Of a DNA stretch of 11,105 nucleotides, positions 1-6,268 are shown in pieces. Both the position numbers and the translations under genes were made by a program. Position 1 is the stretch's first letter; each line of letters begins with the position of its first letter. The notes beneath the pieces were generated by a model that had not been told where the DNA came from, did no database searches, and saw only the letters and a list, made by a program, of their open reading frames with translations. The stretch comes from Patescibacteria group bacterium (GTDB lineage Bacteria > Patescibacteriota > Minisyncoccia > Minisyncoccales > DG-74-1), in the NCBI GenBank assembly GCA_030016465.1, contig JASEJL010000002.1, forward strand, positions 18,614 to 29,718, written 5' to 3'.

Positions 1-354
1 TCAAAATGGTTTGAGCATTTCAAAAAAGAAAATTTAGAAAAGATTTTACTTGAAAATAATATTCAATATCTTCATTTTGAAAAATTAGGTGGCTACCGGA
101 CCGGCGGCTATGAAGAATACACAAAGACCAAAGAATTTAAAGAAGCCCTAAAAGAATTAATCAAAATTTCGAAATCAAAACCCATGGTGATTATTTGTGC
201 CGAAAGGTTACCTTGGAAATGTCATAGGGTTTATATTGGAAGACAATTAGAAAGAAAAGAGATTGAAGTAATTCATATCATCGAAAAAGACCGCCTTTGG
301 CAACCCAAAAAGGAACCAAAAGAAATAAAACCAATATGTCAAAAAAGCCATTAA
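1..354 (+). CDS. DUF488 family protein, 3' part (5' end outside window)
   Basis: The frame is open from the first base and gives 117 residues before TAA, so the N-terminus lies upstream of the window. The translation has the DUF488 pattern: a HFEKLGGYR segment near residue 26, then a GGYEEY segment, and the conserved cysteine block CAERLPWKCHR near residues 67-77, followed by a hydrophobic strand (VIHII). In the family, the Cys and CHR residues are the most conserved positions. The biochemical role is not established, so none is assigned here. About 20-50 N-terminal residues are probably missing compared with typical members. The last 19 nt overlap the start of a possible 42-residue basic ORF. 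Family assignment is confident; function is unknown. Confidence 0.85.
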   Translation, partial: SKWFEHFKKENLEKILLENNIQYLHFEKLGGYRTGGYEEYTKTKEFKEALKELIKISKSKPMVIICAERLPWKCHRVYIGRQLERKEIEVIHIIEKDRLWQPKKEPKEIKPICQKSH

Positions 355-464
355 AAAAAACTCAGAAAGGAAAGAGAAGATGGAGTTTGGCTTATCATTT
401 GGAACATCGCCGAGTAGAAGGAAAACAGCGGAAAAAACCAGGCATTGAAAAAAGATTTAAATAA
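336..464 (+). CDS. Possible small basic protein (42 aa), unknown
   Basis: The frame starts with ATG inside the last codons of the DUF488 gene and ends with TAA, one base before the ATG of the next gene. The product is strongly basic (many Lys and Arg) with a central RRWSLAYHLEHRR segment and has no membrane segment. It could be a small RNA-binding or ribosome-associated protein, but I recognise no family. Support comes from position: it exactly fills the gap between two genes in a compact genome and ends in a TAAtATG junction, the same junction seen between the next two genes. Against it are its short length, lack of a clear ribosome binding site, and an A-rich composition that favours Lys codons by chance. 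Confidence 0.4.
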   Translation: MSKKPLKKTQKGKRRWSLAYHLEHRRVEGKQRKKPGIEKRFK

Positions 465-465
465 T

Positions 466-660
466 ATGACCCAAATCTTTATTATTTTATTTTTTCTTGT
501 CTATTTTCTTTCCTTTTTATTGGGAATACTAATTTTTTACCATTTTCGCCGATTTCCTCCACCAGTTGATTTGAAAACAAAAAAAGTAACCTTCTTTTTA
601 TTTGTTGGTTTAATTATCTTTTTCTTTTTAAGTTTATTTTCTTTCTTGTTTATTGGCTAA
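466..660 (+). CDS. Small two-helix membrane protein, unknown
   Basis: The 64-residue product is almost entirely hydrophobic. It has one membrane segment at about residues 3-26, a short basic/proline loop (HFRRFPPPVDLKTKK, about residues 26-40), and a second segment at about 41-63. The basic loop suggests a hairpin with both ends on the outer side of the membrane, by the positive-inside rule. I chose ATG at 466, directly after the preceding TAA, over an in-frame TTG at 445 that would overlap the upstream ORF. The stop is one base before the ATG of the PH-domain gene, so the two are probably cotranslated and may act at the membrane together. No family is recognised. Confidence 0.6.
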   Translation: MTQIFIILFFLVYFLSFLLGILIFYHFRRFPPPVDLKTKKVTFFLFVGLIIFFFLSLFSFLFIG

Positions 661-661
661 T

Positions 662-1216
662 ATGTTAAAACTCAATCCCGGTGAAAGAATTCACCTCATT
701 AAAAGACGTCATTGGCTAATATTAAAACTTCAGCTGTTTCCCTTTGTCTTGATTGCTTTGTTAACTCTTTTTGCTATTTTAATTTTATTTTTCAAAGAGA
801 TTACCTGGCCTCAATTTTTGATTGGAAAATTCCCCCAACTTTTAGAATTTAGGTTAAAATTCATTTTAATTTTCTTTCTCTCTCTGCTTTTGCCGGTTTT
901 ATGGACAGTGATTTTTCTAATTATCACTTACTATTACCTCACTTATTGGGTGGTGACCAATCAACGAACAATCTATGTTAAATTAGACGGTCTTTTCAAC
1001 ATAAGTTATTCCAGTGTTTTTCATGATAGAATTCAAGATGTTGTTGTTTCAATTAAGGGGATACTTCCGTCTATTTTTCGTTTTGGTAACCTTCAAATTC
1101 AGACAGCTGGCGAAATGGGCCAATTTGTCTTTGATAGTATTCCCGAACCCGAGATAGTAAAACAAGTCATTTTTGAAGCCCAAAAGGATTATTTAAGGGA
1201 GTTAAAAAAAATATGA
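662..1216 (+). CDS. Membrane protein with bacterial PH domain (bPH2/YdbS-like)
   Basis: The 184-residue product begins with a LNPGERI segment common at the start of bacterial PH-domain membrane proteins. Two membrane helices follow (about residues 17-44 and 66-92), then a cytosolic bPH2 domain (about 94-180). The domain starts with YWVVTNQRTIY and includes the typical SYSSVFHDRIQDVVV strand/turn and GNLQIQTAG strand. The family's exact role is unclear. I chose ATG at 662 over an in-frame TTG at 653, because it follows the upstream TAA by one base and gives the usual N-terminus. The 3' end overlaps the next gene by 4 nt (ATGA), so they are translationally coupled. Confidence 0.8.
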   Translation: MLKLNPGERIHLIKRRHWLILKLQLFPFVLIALLTLFAILILFFKEITWPQFLIGKFPQLLEFRLKFILIFFLSLLLPVLWTVIFLIITYYYLTYWVVTNQRTIYVKLDGLFNISYSSVFHDRIQDVVVSIKGILPSIFRFGNLQIQTAGEMGQFVFDSIPEPEIVKQVIFEAQKDYLRELKKI

Positions 1217-1503
1217 TTAAAGAAGTTTTTAAAAAAGGAGGTCAAAAAGAGCCATTTAATTTAAACAAGATTAAGAAATCTCTCATTTCAGTAGTAGAGA
1301 AAACCGATCTCCCTCAGGCAGAGAAAAATGAGATTGTTGAAAAGGTGACTGAAAGAGTTTTGAAATTTTTAGAAGACAAAAAGGAAGCTTTTACGGCTGA
1401 AATTGAAGCTGAAATTCTCTTGGAATTGGAAAAATTAGCTCCTTCAGCTGTCCAAATTTGGCGAGAATATCGCTATCAAAAATATTTGAGCAGAAAACAA
1501 TAA
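1213..1503 (+). CDS. Stand-alone ATP-cone domain protein
   Basis: The 96-residue product is essentially one ATP-cone. It has a KKGGQKEPFNLNKIKKSL segment (about residues 7-24), a central helical region with VEKVTERVLKFLE, and a C-terminal SAVQIWREYRYQKYL segment (about 78-92). ATP-cones bind ATP/dATP and usually serve as regulatory domains in ribonucleotide reductases or in the repressor NrdR. Here no zinc ribbon (as in NrdR) and no reductase domain is attached, so the protein would be a free nucleotide sensor or a partner subunit. The start overlaps the PH-domain gene's stop (ATGA). An AAGGGAG ribosome binding site lies at 1195-1201. Domain identity is confident; target is unknown. Confidence 0.8.
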   Translation: MIKEVFKKGGQKEPFNLNKIKKSLISVVEKTDLPQAEKNEIVEKVTERVLKFLEDKKEAFTAEIEAEILLELEKLAPSAVQIWREYRYQKYLSRKQ

Positions 1504-1512
1504 AAGAAAATT

Positions 1513-1776
1513 ATGGAACAATTTTTGGCTCAAAATCAATGGGTTATTCTACTGCTCATTATTTGGGTTTTACCCTGGACGCCACCCGCCCGCCACCCCC
1601 GGCTGGCTTTATGGAAGGCGGCTAAAAACAATCATAAGTGGTGGTTTGTTGCTCTGCTTGTCATTAATACTTTAGCCATTTTGGAAATTCTTTATATCTT
1701 TATTTTTAACAAAAGAAGGTCAACCAATCCCGAGAGCTTCAAAAGTAGACGCCCTTTATGGGGGTTTTACTTTTGA
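1513..1776 (+). CDS. DUF5652 family small membrane protein
   Basis: The 87-residue protein has an N-terminal membrane helix (about residues 9-22), an ALWKAAKNNHKWWFVALL block and a second helix (about 44-65) ending in ILYIFIF. This two-helix layout with ALWKAA and NTLAILEILYI is what I know as DUF5652, a family of unknown function frequent in candidate-phylum genomes. The first helix normally runs from PW almost directly into ALWKAA. Here TPPARHPRL lies between them, encoded by an unusually GC-rich stretch. The last 12 or so codons run through a terminator-like hairpin, so the C-terminal tail is probably not conserved. It follows the ATP-cone gene by 9 nt. Confidence 0.75.
   Translation: MEQFLAQNQWVILLLIIWVLPWTPPARHPRLALWKAAKNNHKWWFVALLVINTLAILEILYIFIFNKRRSTNPESFKSRRPLWGFYF
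1741..1775 (+). terminator. Probable intrinsic terminator overlapping the end of the DUF5652 gene
   Basis: The left arm AAAAGTAGAC-GCCC (1741-1754) pairs with the right arm, a G run followed by TTTTACTTTT (1760-1774). The outer stem is AAAAGTA/TACTTTT, the inner stem is CCC/GGG, and there are a GU pair and small bulges between them. The stem ends in a T run. It lies within the last codons of the DUF5652 frame, just before the radC gene. Because both flanks are A/T rich, it could work in both directions. Confidence 0.5.
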
Positions 1777-1855
1777 TTTCTCATTGGTTTCGCTTTTTTC
1801 GCAGGGTAGGCAAAATCCCTCAAAAATGCTAAAAATAATCAGTTTTATTAGAAAA

Positions 1856-2524
1856 ATGAAACTCAAAAACCTTCCTAAAATTGAACGTCCTCGGGAGAAA
1901 CTCATTACCAGAGGCCCACAAAATCTTAAAGATGAGGAGCTTTTAGCTATTCTTTTAAGAACTGGCCGAAAAGGAAAAAACGTTTTAGAGTTAGCAAAGC
2001 AAATTTTAAGAAAATATTCCAAAAAGCGGTTTTTGAAAATGAACTACGAAGATTTGGTAAAAATCAAAGGGATAGATTCAGCCAAAGCTTGCACCATTTT
2101 AGCTGCTCAAGAATTAGTTAAAAGAGCTTTGGAAGTAGGGGAGGAAACTTTGCCTACCATTAAATCTATCAAAGACGTCATTGCCCAAACCAGTTATTTA
2201 CGTGATAAAACTCGGGAACATTTAGCCGCCCTTTATCTCAATGCCAGAAATGAATTAGTTTTCAAAAAACATATTTTTGTTGGCACTCTTGACGCCAACA
2301 TCGCCCATCCCCGGGAAATCTTCGAACACGCTTTAGTCAATCATGCCAGTTCCGTAATTTTAGTCCACAACCATCCCTCCGGCGATCCCGAACCTTCCAA
2401 AGCCGACTTAGAAATCACCAAAAGAATAGTCGAAGCCGGCAAAATAATGGGTATAGATGTCTTAGACCACGTGATAATAACTAAAAATAAAGTTTTTAGC
2501 TTCAAAGAGAAAAAGTTAATTTAA
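1856..2524 (+). CDS. radC: RadC family protein (JAB/MPN, UPF0758)
   Basis: The 222-residue protein starts with LPKIERPREKL and GPQNLKDEELLAILL, followed by a helix-hairpin-helix-like part (LVKIKGIDSAKACTILAA, about residues 67-84) and a C-terminal JAB/MPN domain. The metal-binding JAMM motif is intact: HNHPSGDPEPSKAD gives His171, His173 and Asp184 (HxHx10D). The length matches usual RadC proteins. The name is historical; a role in recombinational repair is disputed, and RadC-type proteins are often carried on mobile elements and in defence regions. I chose ATG at 1856 because the ERPREKL motif sits close to the N-terminus in the family. In-frame upstream starts at 1826 (ATG) and 1784 (TTG) would add non-conserved residues. 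Confidence 0.9.
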   Translation: MKLKNLPKIERPREKLITRGPQNLKDEELLAILLRTGRKGKNVLELAKQILRKYSKKRFLKMNYEDLVKIKGIDSAKACTILAAQELVKRALEVGEETLPTIKSIKDVIAQTSYLRDKTREHLAALYLNARNELVFKKHIFVGTLDANIAHPREIFEHALVNHASSVILVHNHPSGDPEPSKADLEITKRIVEAGKIMGIDVLDHVIITKNKVFSFKEKKLI

Positions 2525-2535
2525 CAAACTTTTTT
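2510..2535 (+). terminator. Weak AT-rich dyad at the end of radC, possible terminator
   Basis: AAAAAGTT (2510-2517) pairs with AACTTTTT (2527-2534) around a 9-nt loop, and T residues continue to 2535. The stop codon of radC lies in the loop. The stem has one G-C pair, so it would be weak. The T run merges into the -35 box of the next promoter, so this may be the boundary between the radC transcript and the defence operon. Confidence 0.35.
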
Positions 2536-2562
2536 GACAAAGCATTTGATGTACGCTATAAT
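2534..2562 (+). promoter_or_regulatory. Perfect-consensus sigma70-type promoter of the defence operon
   Basis: TTGACA (2534-2539) and TATAAT (2557-2562) are separated by exactly 17 nt, matching the consensus at all twelve positions. Transcription would start near 2569, giving an untranslated leader of about 36 nt before the antitoxin ATG at 2605. It is the only recognisable promoter seen ahead of the seven genes that follow. ATGT (2549-2552) and ACAT (2565-2568) flank the -10 box as a short inverted repeat, which could be part of an antitoxin operator, but this is weak. Confidence 0.75.
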
Positions 2563-2571
2563 GAACATAAT

Positions 2572-2612
2572 AAAGGTCGCCAATAATGAAAATTAAAATT
2601 AAGTATGATTAA
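2572..2612 (+). promoter_or_regulatory. Possible leader mini-ORF with its own ribosome binding site
   Basis: AAAGG (2572-2576) is well spaced, 9 nt, from an ATG at 2586. That ATG opens an 8-codon frame (MKIKIKYD) ending with TAA at 2610-2612, and this stop overlaps the antitoxin start ATG at 2605. The antitoxin ATG itself has no ribosome binding site. Translation of the mini-ORF could therefore deliver ribosomes to the antitoxin start by coupling. Alternatively, the AAAGG is fortuitous in A-rich DNA. Confidence 0.35.
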
Positions 2613-2958
2613 AAAAATTGAAACAATTCTACCGGCCACTGAGGCCAGAAAAAAATTCTTTAAGATCTTAGAAGAAGTAAAAAAACCTGCGCGAGTTTAC
2701 ACCATTACCCTTGACGGAAAACCGAAAGCGGTTATTTTGTCTGCCGAGGAATACGAGGCTTGGCGAGAAACCATTGAAATTATGAGTAATCCGGAAATTG
2801 TTAAAGATTTAAAAGAAGCAGAAAAAGACTTCAAAGCAGGTCGTTATCTGCCATTAGAAGAAGTTTTAAAAGAAGAGGGATATTTAGTTAGGGAAGCGCC
2901 AAAGAAAAAATATGTACCACGTTCTCATCAGAAACAGGGCAAGAAAAAATCTCACTAA
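2605..2958 (+). CDS. Type II antitoxin, Phd/YefM family
   Basis: The 117-residue protein begins with a Phd/YefM-type DNA-binding domain: ILPATEARKKFFKILEEV (about residues 8-25), then the strand pair TITLDGKPKAVILSAEEYEAW (about 33-53). In this family the N-terminal part dimerises and binds the operon's promoter, while the C-terminal part wraps around the toxin. Here the C-terminal part (about 54-117) has an acidic helix, EIVKDLKEAEKDF, followed by a basic tail. It is the first gene after the consensus promoter and overlaps the toxin gene by 47 nt. Autoregulation of the promoter is expected from the family and could extend to the downstream restriction genes. The tail beyond about residue 95 lies largely in the overlap and is not typical. 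Confidence 0.85.
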   Translation: MIKKIETILPATEARKKFFKILEEVKKPARVYTITLDGKPKAVILSAEEYEAWRETIEIMSNPEIVKDLKEAEKDFKAGRYLPLEEVLKEEGYLVREAPKKKYVPRSHQKQGKKKSH

Positions 2959-3232
2959 GATTCCTCAATTATTTCGTCAGCGAATCATCACTGGCTTAAT
3001 TAGATTAAGAAACGATCCTTATTTAGGCGAGCCACTTTTGGGCCAGTGGAAAGGTAAATACTTTCTTCATATTCATCCTTATAGAGTGATTTACGAAGTT
3101 TACGAGAAAATAAAAGTCATCTATGTTATACGAATTGACCACCGTGGCGCGCCTACAAAGCAAAAACCTAATTTAAACCATGCCCACACCATTTTACAAA
3201 GAAAAAGAAGAGAAAAAATTACAATATCTTGA
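2912..3232 (+). CDS. Type II toxin, RelE/ParE superfamily
   Basis: The 106-residue protein has the RelE/ParE outline: YHVLIRNRARKNLTKIPQLF (about residues 2-21), helix RIITGLIRLRNDP, GQWKGKYFLHIHPYRVIYEV (about 44-63) and VIYVIRIDHRG (about 69-79). RelE-type toxins cleave ribosome-bound mRNA; ParE-type toxins poison gyrase; the sequence does not decide between them. Arg58 in YRVIY and the HRG motif remain. The usual RLR strand is FLHIH, and the tyrosine normally found just after HRG is absent, so catalytic power is uncertain. About 25 residues after HRG are outside the family pattern. The gene overlaps the antitoxin by 47 nt and the hsdM frame by 53 nt, an unusually tight link to the restriction operon. 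Confidence 0.75.
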   Translation: MYHVLIRNRARKNLTKIPQLFRQRIITGLIRLRNDPYLGEPLLGQWKGKYFLHIHPYRVIYEVYEKIKVIYVIRIDHRGAPTKQKPNLNHAHTILQRKRREKITIS

Positions 3233-4754
3233 CACTAAAACCTTAGAAAGCTGGTTAAAGAGTGCGGCTGATTTATTGCGGGGAAGTGCTGAGGGGATGA
3301 AATATATTATTACCTTACTTTTTTACAAAAGAATTTGCGATGTCTATGATGATGAGGTCGAGGAAGTTAAGAGGGAGACGGGACTTTCTGAAGAGAGACA
3401 GCTGAAATTAATTGTGAAAGAAGGAGAATTGACTCGATTTTTTATTCCGAAAGAAACCCATTTTGATGAGGTGCGAAAAACAACAGTAAATCTTGGCCAA
3501 AGGTTAACCGAGGCCTTAATTAAAATCGCCAAAGAAAATGAAAAACTTCGAGGAGTAATTGATAATATTGATTTTAATGCAACAGTCTCCAGTCATGGCG
3601 AGAGAGTGCGAGTAATTTCCGATGACAAGATTGCAAAATTATTAGAGGTTTTTAGTCAATATAAAATTGGACTGAAAAATGCTGAACCCGATGTTTTAGG
3701 TCGAGCTTATGAGTATCTAATTCGGCTTTATGCTCAGGGGCAGGGAAAAACTGCCGGCGAACTTTACACACCGAGAGAAGTTGCTTTTTTGATGGCTTAT
3801 TGTTTGGACGCCGAAGAAGGAGAAGAAATTTATGATCCTGCTTGTGGTTCGGGCGGACTTTTAATTAAAAACCATCTTGTTTTGAAAGAGAAAAAAGAAA
3901 AATTAAATGAGGAAATCAAAAGGCCTCTTAAACTTTATGGTCAAGAGATAATTCCGACTTCTTATGCTATAGCTAAAATGAATATGTTTATTCATAACAT
4001 TGAGGAAACCGATATCAGATTAGGCGACACTCTTTTAAATCCAGCTTTTATTGAGAATAACCGATTAAAAACCTTTGATAAGGTAGTGGCTAATCCAATG
4101 TGGAATCAAAAAGGTTATGATGATAATTTTTATGATTCTGATCAATATGAGAGATTTGCCTTTGGCTATCCGACGTCAAGCTCGGCTGACTGGGGTTGGG
4201 TTCAGCATATGTTTACTTCCCTAAAACCAAAGGGGAAAATGGCAGTAGTTTTAGACACCGGTTCAGTTTCTCGAGGAAGTGGAGAAAGACAAGATCGAGA
4301 AAAATCTATTCGCCAAAAATTTGTTGAAAAAGATTTAATTGAATGTGTAATTCTATTACCAGAAAATCTCTTTTATAACACCGGTGCGCCAGGAATTATA
4401 ATGTTTATCTCTAAAAATAAACCAAAAGAAAGAAAAGGCAAAATTTTACTTATCAATGCCTCAAAAGAATTCCAAAAAGGAAAACCAAAAAACTTTTTGG
4501 GAGAGGAGAATATAAAGAAAATCACCGATATTTATCACAAATTTAAAGAGATCGAAGGATTAAGCAAAATTATTACTCTTCAAGACGCCGCCGAAGCCGA
4601 TTATAATTTATCGCCATCGCGATTTGTGAGTATTATTGAGGAAGAAGAACATAGGCCAATGGAGGAAATTACTAAAGAATTAAAACAGATTGAAAAAGAA
4701 AAACAAAAAGTCGAAGAGAAAATAAAAGGAATTCTTAGAAAATTAGGTAATTGA
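3180..4754 (+). CDS. hsdM: Type I restriction-modification DNA methyltransferase subunit M
   Basis: The 524-residue protein is a full-length HsdM. It has an N-terminal helical domain (TLESWLKSAADLLRG, residues 21-35) and the hallmark TPREV at 197-201. The S-adenosylmethionine motif I is DPACGSGGLL (219-228). Motif IV is NPMW (305-308), where NPPF or NPPY is commonest. A C-terminal coiled region follows (about 490-520). With HsdS it forms the N6-adenine methyltransferase that protects host DNA and is also needed for cleavage. The start ATG at 3180 lies within the toxin gene and has no clear ribosome binding site; no better in-frame start precedes the conserved TLESWL segment. The gene ends 8 nt before the OLD-family gene. 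Confidence 0.95.
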   Translation: MPTPFYKEKEEKKLQYLDTKTLESWLKSAADLLRGSAEGMKYIITLLFYKRICDVYDDEVEEVKRETGLSEERQLKLIVKEGELTRFFIPKETHFDEVRKTTVNLGQRLTEALIKIAKENEKLRGVIDNIDFNATVSSHGERVRVISDDKIAKLLEVFSQYKIGLKNAEPDVLGRAYEYLIRLYAQGQGKTAGELYTPREVAFLMAYCLDAEEGEEIYDPACGSGGLLIKNHLVLKEKKEKLNEEIKRPLKLYGQEIIPTSYAIAKMNMFIHNIEETDIRLGDTLLNPAFIENNRLKTFDKVVANPMWNQKGYDDNFYDSDQYERFAFGYPTSSSADWGWVQHMFTSLKPKGKMAVVLDTGSVSRGSGERQDREKSIRQKFVEKDLIECVILLPENLFYNTGAPGIIMFISKNKPKERKGKILLINASKEFQKGKPKNFLGEENIKKITDIYHKFKEIEGLSKIITLQDAAEADYNLSPSRFVSIIEEEEHRPMEEITKELKQIEKEKQKVEEKIKGILRKLGN

Positions 4755-4762
4755 ACTGAACT

Positions 4763-6250
4763 ATGATCAAAAAATTAATTATTGAAAACTTCCGTTCTAT
4801 TAAAAAGGTAGAAATTAACTTAGGCCCAATGAATGCTTTTATCGGTCCGAATAATGCCGGCAAGTCAAATATTATGAAAGCATTAAATTTAATCCTTGGA
4901 GAAAATTATCCATCAGTGCGTTCCTTTGAAGAAAACGATTTTTATAATTACGATAAATCGAATCCAATTAAGATAGTAACTATATTTTCTTCGGGATTAA
5001 GCTCCAATTATAAAGTTTGGGGATTCCAATTAACTTTTAATGGTAATGATTGTGAATATGTTGCGGTCGATAATAATGGTAATATTCTTACTTATCCAGG
5101 AGGAAAAGAAGTTCGAGTTTCTAATGAGATGAGAAACGAAGTAGCTTTAATGTATCTAGGGCTTAATCGCCAAGCAGAGCAGCAAATTAGACCAACTCAA
5201 TGGACATTATATGGAAAATTATTGAGACATATTGAAAAACAGATAAACCAATCGAAAAAAGAAAATTTCAGAAAAGGCATACAAAATGCATATGATTCTA
5301 ACATCTATCCCGATCTACAGGAAATGGAAAATAGTTTAAAAGACCATGTAAAAGAACAAACCGGATTAGATTTACATTTGCGTTTATCAATCTTAGACCC
5401 AATAGAAACTATTAAAAACCTCAGGCCTTATTTTCAAGAGGCACAAACATCTCAAGAATTCGATGCCGAAGATATGGGGACGGGCACTCAAAGTGCCTTA
5501 GCAGTTGCAATTGCTCGTGCCTATGCAAAGATTATCCGACAGTCTTTGGGAATGGCAATTGAAGAACCAGAACTTTATCTTCATCCACATGGGTGCCGGC
5601 ATTTTTACAAACTTCTTAAAAAATTGTCAGAGAATGGAATTCAAATTATATATACCACACACGAAAGGTCTTTCGTAGATCTAGCTAATTTTCAAAGTAT
5701 TCACCTGATTAGAAAAGAATTTGGTAAAACAGAAGTTTATTCTGGGACCGGAAAAAAAATTTCAGATGAAAACGAAACCAAACTGGTTTCTAAATTCGAT
5801 GAAGATATAAATGAAGTATTCTTTGCTCACAATGTTATTTTAACAGAGGGATTTGATGATGAAATTGCTTGTCGGATAGCCTTGCAGAAACTTGGCATTG
5901 AATTAGATAAAGATAATATCTCTGTTACGGAATGCGGAAGTAATACAGCAATCAAACCAATAAGTGAAGTATTGAAGATCTTCAAAATCCCAACTTATGC
6001 TTTATTAGATGAAGATCCGGGGAATTCTAAAACTCAAAGAATTATTTTAGAATTAAAATCTTTTTTGGGTGAGGATAAAATTTTTCTTCAACAACCAAAT
6101 CTTGAAGGTATTTTTGGTTTAGACAGAAAACTTAGCAAGACTGAGGCGCTTAGATTTTTCCCTAAATGGTTTGAACAAAATGATGTGCCAGAAATATATA
6201 AAAATGTAGAGAAGAGGCTAAAAGTTCAAAAATCAAAATGCAAAAGTTAA
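4763..6250 (+). CDS. OLD-family ATPase/TOPRIM nuclease
   Basis: The 495-residue protein starts with IIENFRSIKKVEINLGPMN, typical of AAA15/OLD ATPases. Walker A is GPNNAGKSN (residues 28-36), a signature-like GTGTQSALAVAI lies at 239-250, and Walker B is MAIEEPELYLHP (264-275), followed by a H-loop TTH (298-300). The C-terminal TOPRIM domain shows LTEGFDDE (360-367; Glu362) and LLDEDPG (414-420; Asp416, Asp418), the acidic metal-binding residues of OLD nucleases. OLD proteins, such as P2 Old and Gabija GajA, cut DNA in phage defence. No UvrD-like GajB partner is present, so this is not a standard Gabija pair. It sits between hsdM and hsdS. The C-terminus (KVQKSKCKS) is encoded by the adjoining A-rich heptad repeat and is unlikely to be conserved. 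Confidence 0.88.
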   Translation: MIKKLIIENFRSIKKVEINLGPMNAFIGPNNAGKSNIMKALNLILGENYPSVRSFEENDFYNYDKSNPIKIVTIFSSGLSSNYKVWGFQLTFNGNDCEYVAVDNNGNILTYPGGKEVRVSNEMRNEVALMYLGLNRQAEQQIRPTQWTLYGKLLRHIEKQINQSKKENFRKGIQNAYDSNIYPDLQEMENSLKDHVKEQTGLDLHLRLSILDPIETIKNLRPYFQEAQTSQEFDAEDMGTGTQSALAVAIARAYAKIIRQSLGMAIEEPELYLHPHGCRHFYKLLKKLSENGIQIIYTTHERSFVDLANFQSIHLIRKEFGKTEVYSGTGKKISDENETKLVSKFDEDINEVFFAHNVILTEGFDDEIACRIALQKLGIELDKDNISVTECGSNTAIKPISEVLKIFKIPTYALLDEDPGNSKTQRIILELKSFLGEDKIFLQQPNLEGIFGLDRKLSKTEALRFFPKWFEQNDVPEIYKNVEKRLKVQKSKCKS

Positions 6251-6268
6251 AATTACAAGTTAAAAATG
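6221..6268. repeat. A-rich heptad repeat at the OLD/HEPN junction
   Basis: The segment breaks into 7-nt units: AAAGTTC, AAAAATC, AAAATGC, AAAAGTT, AAAATTA, CAAGTT (one short), AAAAATG. Each is an A run followed by about three mixed bases. The repeat supplies the last codons and stop of the OLD gene, the 15-nt gap, and the start ATG of the HEPN-like gene. A-rich heptad spacers of this kind are known as dispersed intergenic elements in several bacterial groups. In this window it marks the one clear seam within the defence operon. Confidence 0.55.

Noticed and set aside
1756..2022. Open frame on the minus strand across the radC start
   Set aside because: It is antisense to the well-supported RadC gene, has no recognisable domain, and is explained as a shadow frame.
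3344..3532. Open frame on the minus strand inside hsdM
   Set aside because: Shadow of the conserved HsdM N-terminal region; Ser-rich low-complexity product without a family.
4763..6250. Gabija or PARIS defence system
   Set aside because: The OLD protein alone resembles GajA, but no UvrD-like GajB helicase is nearby, and ATPase and TOPRIM are fused, unlike PARIS, where they are separate proteins.
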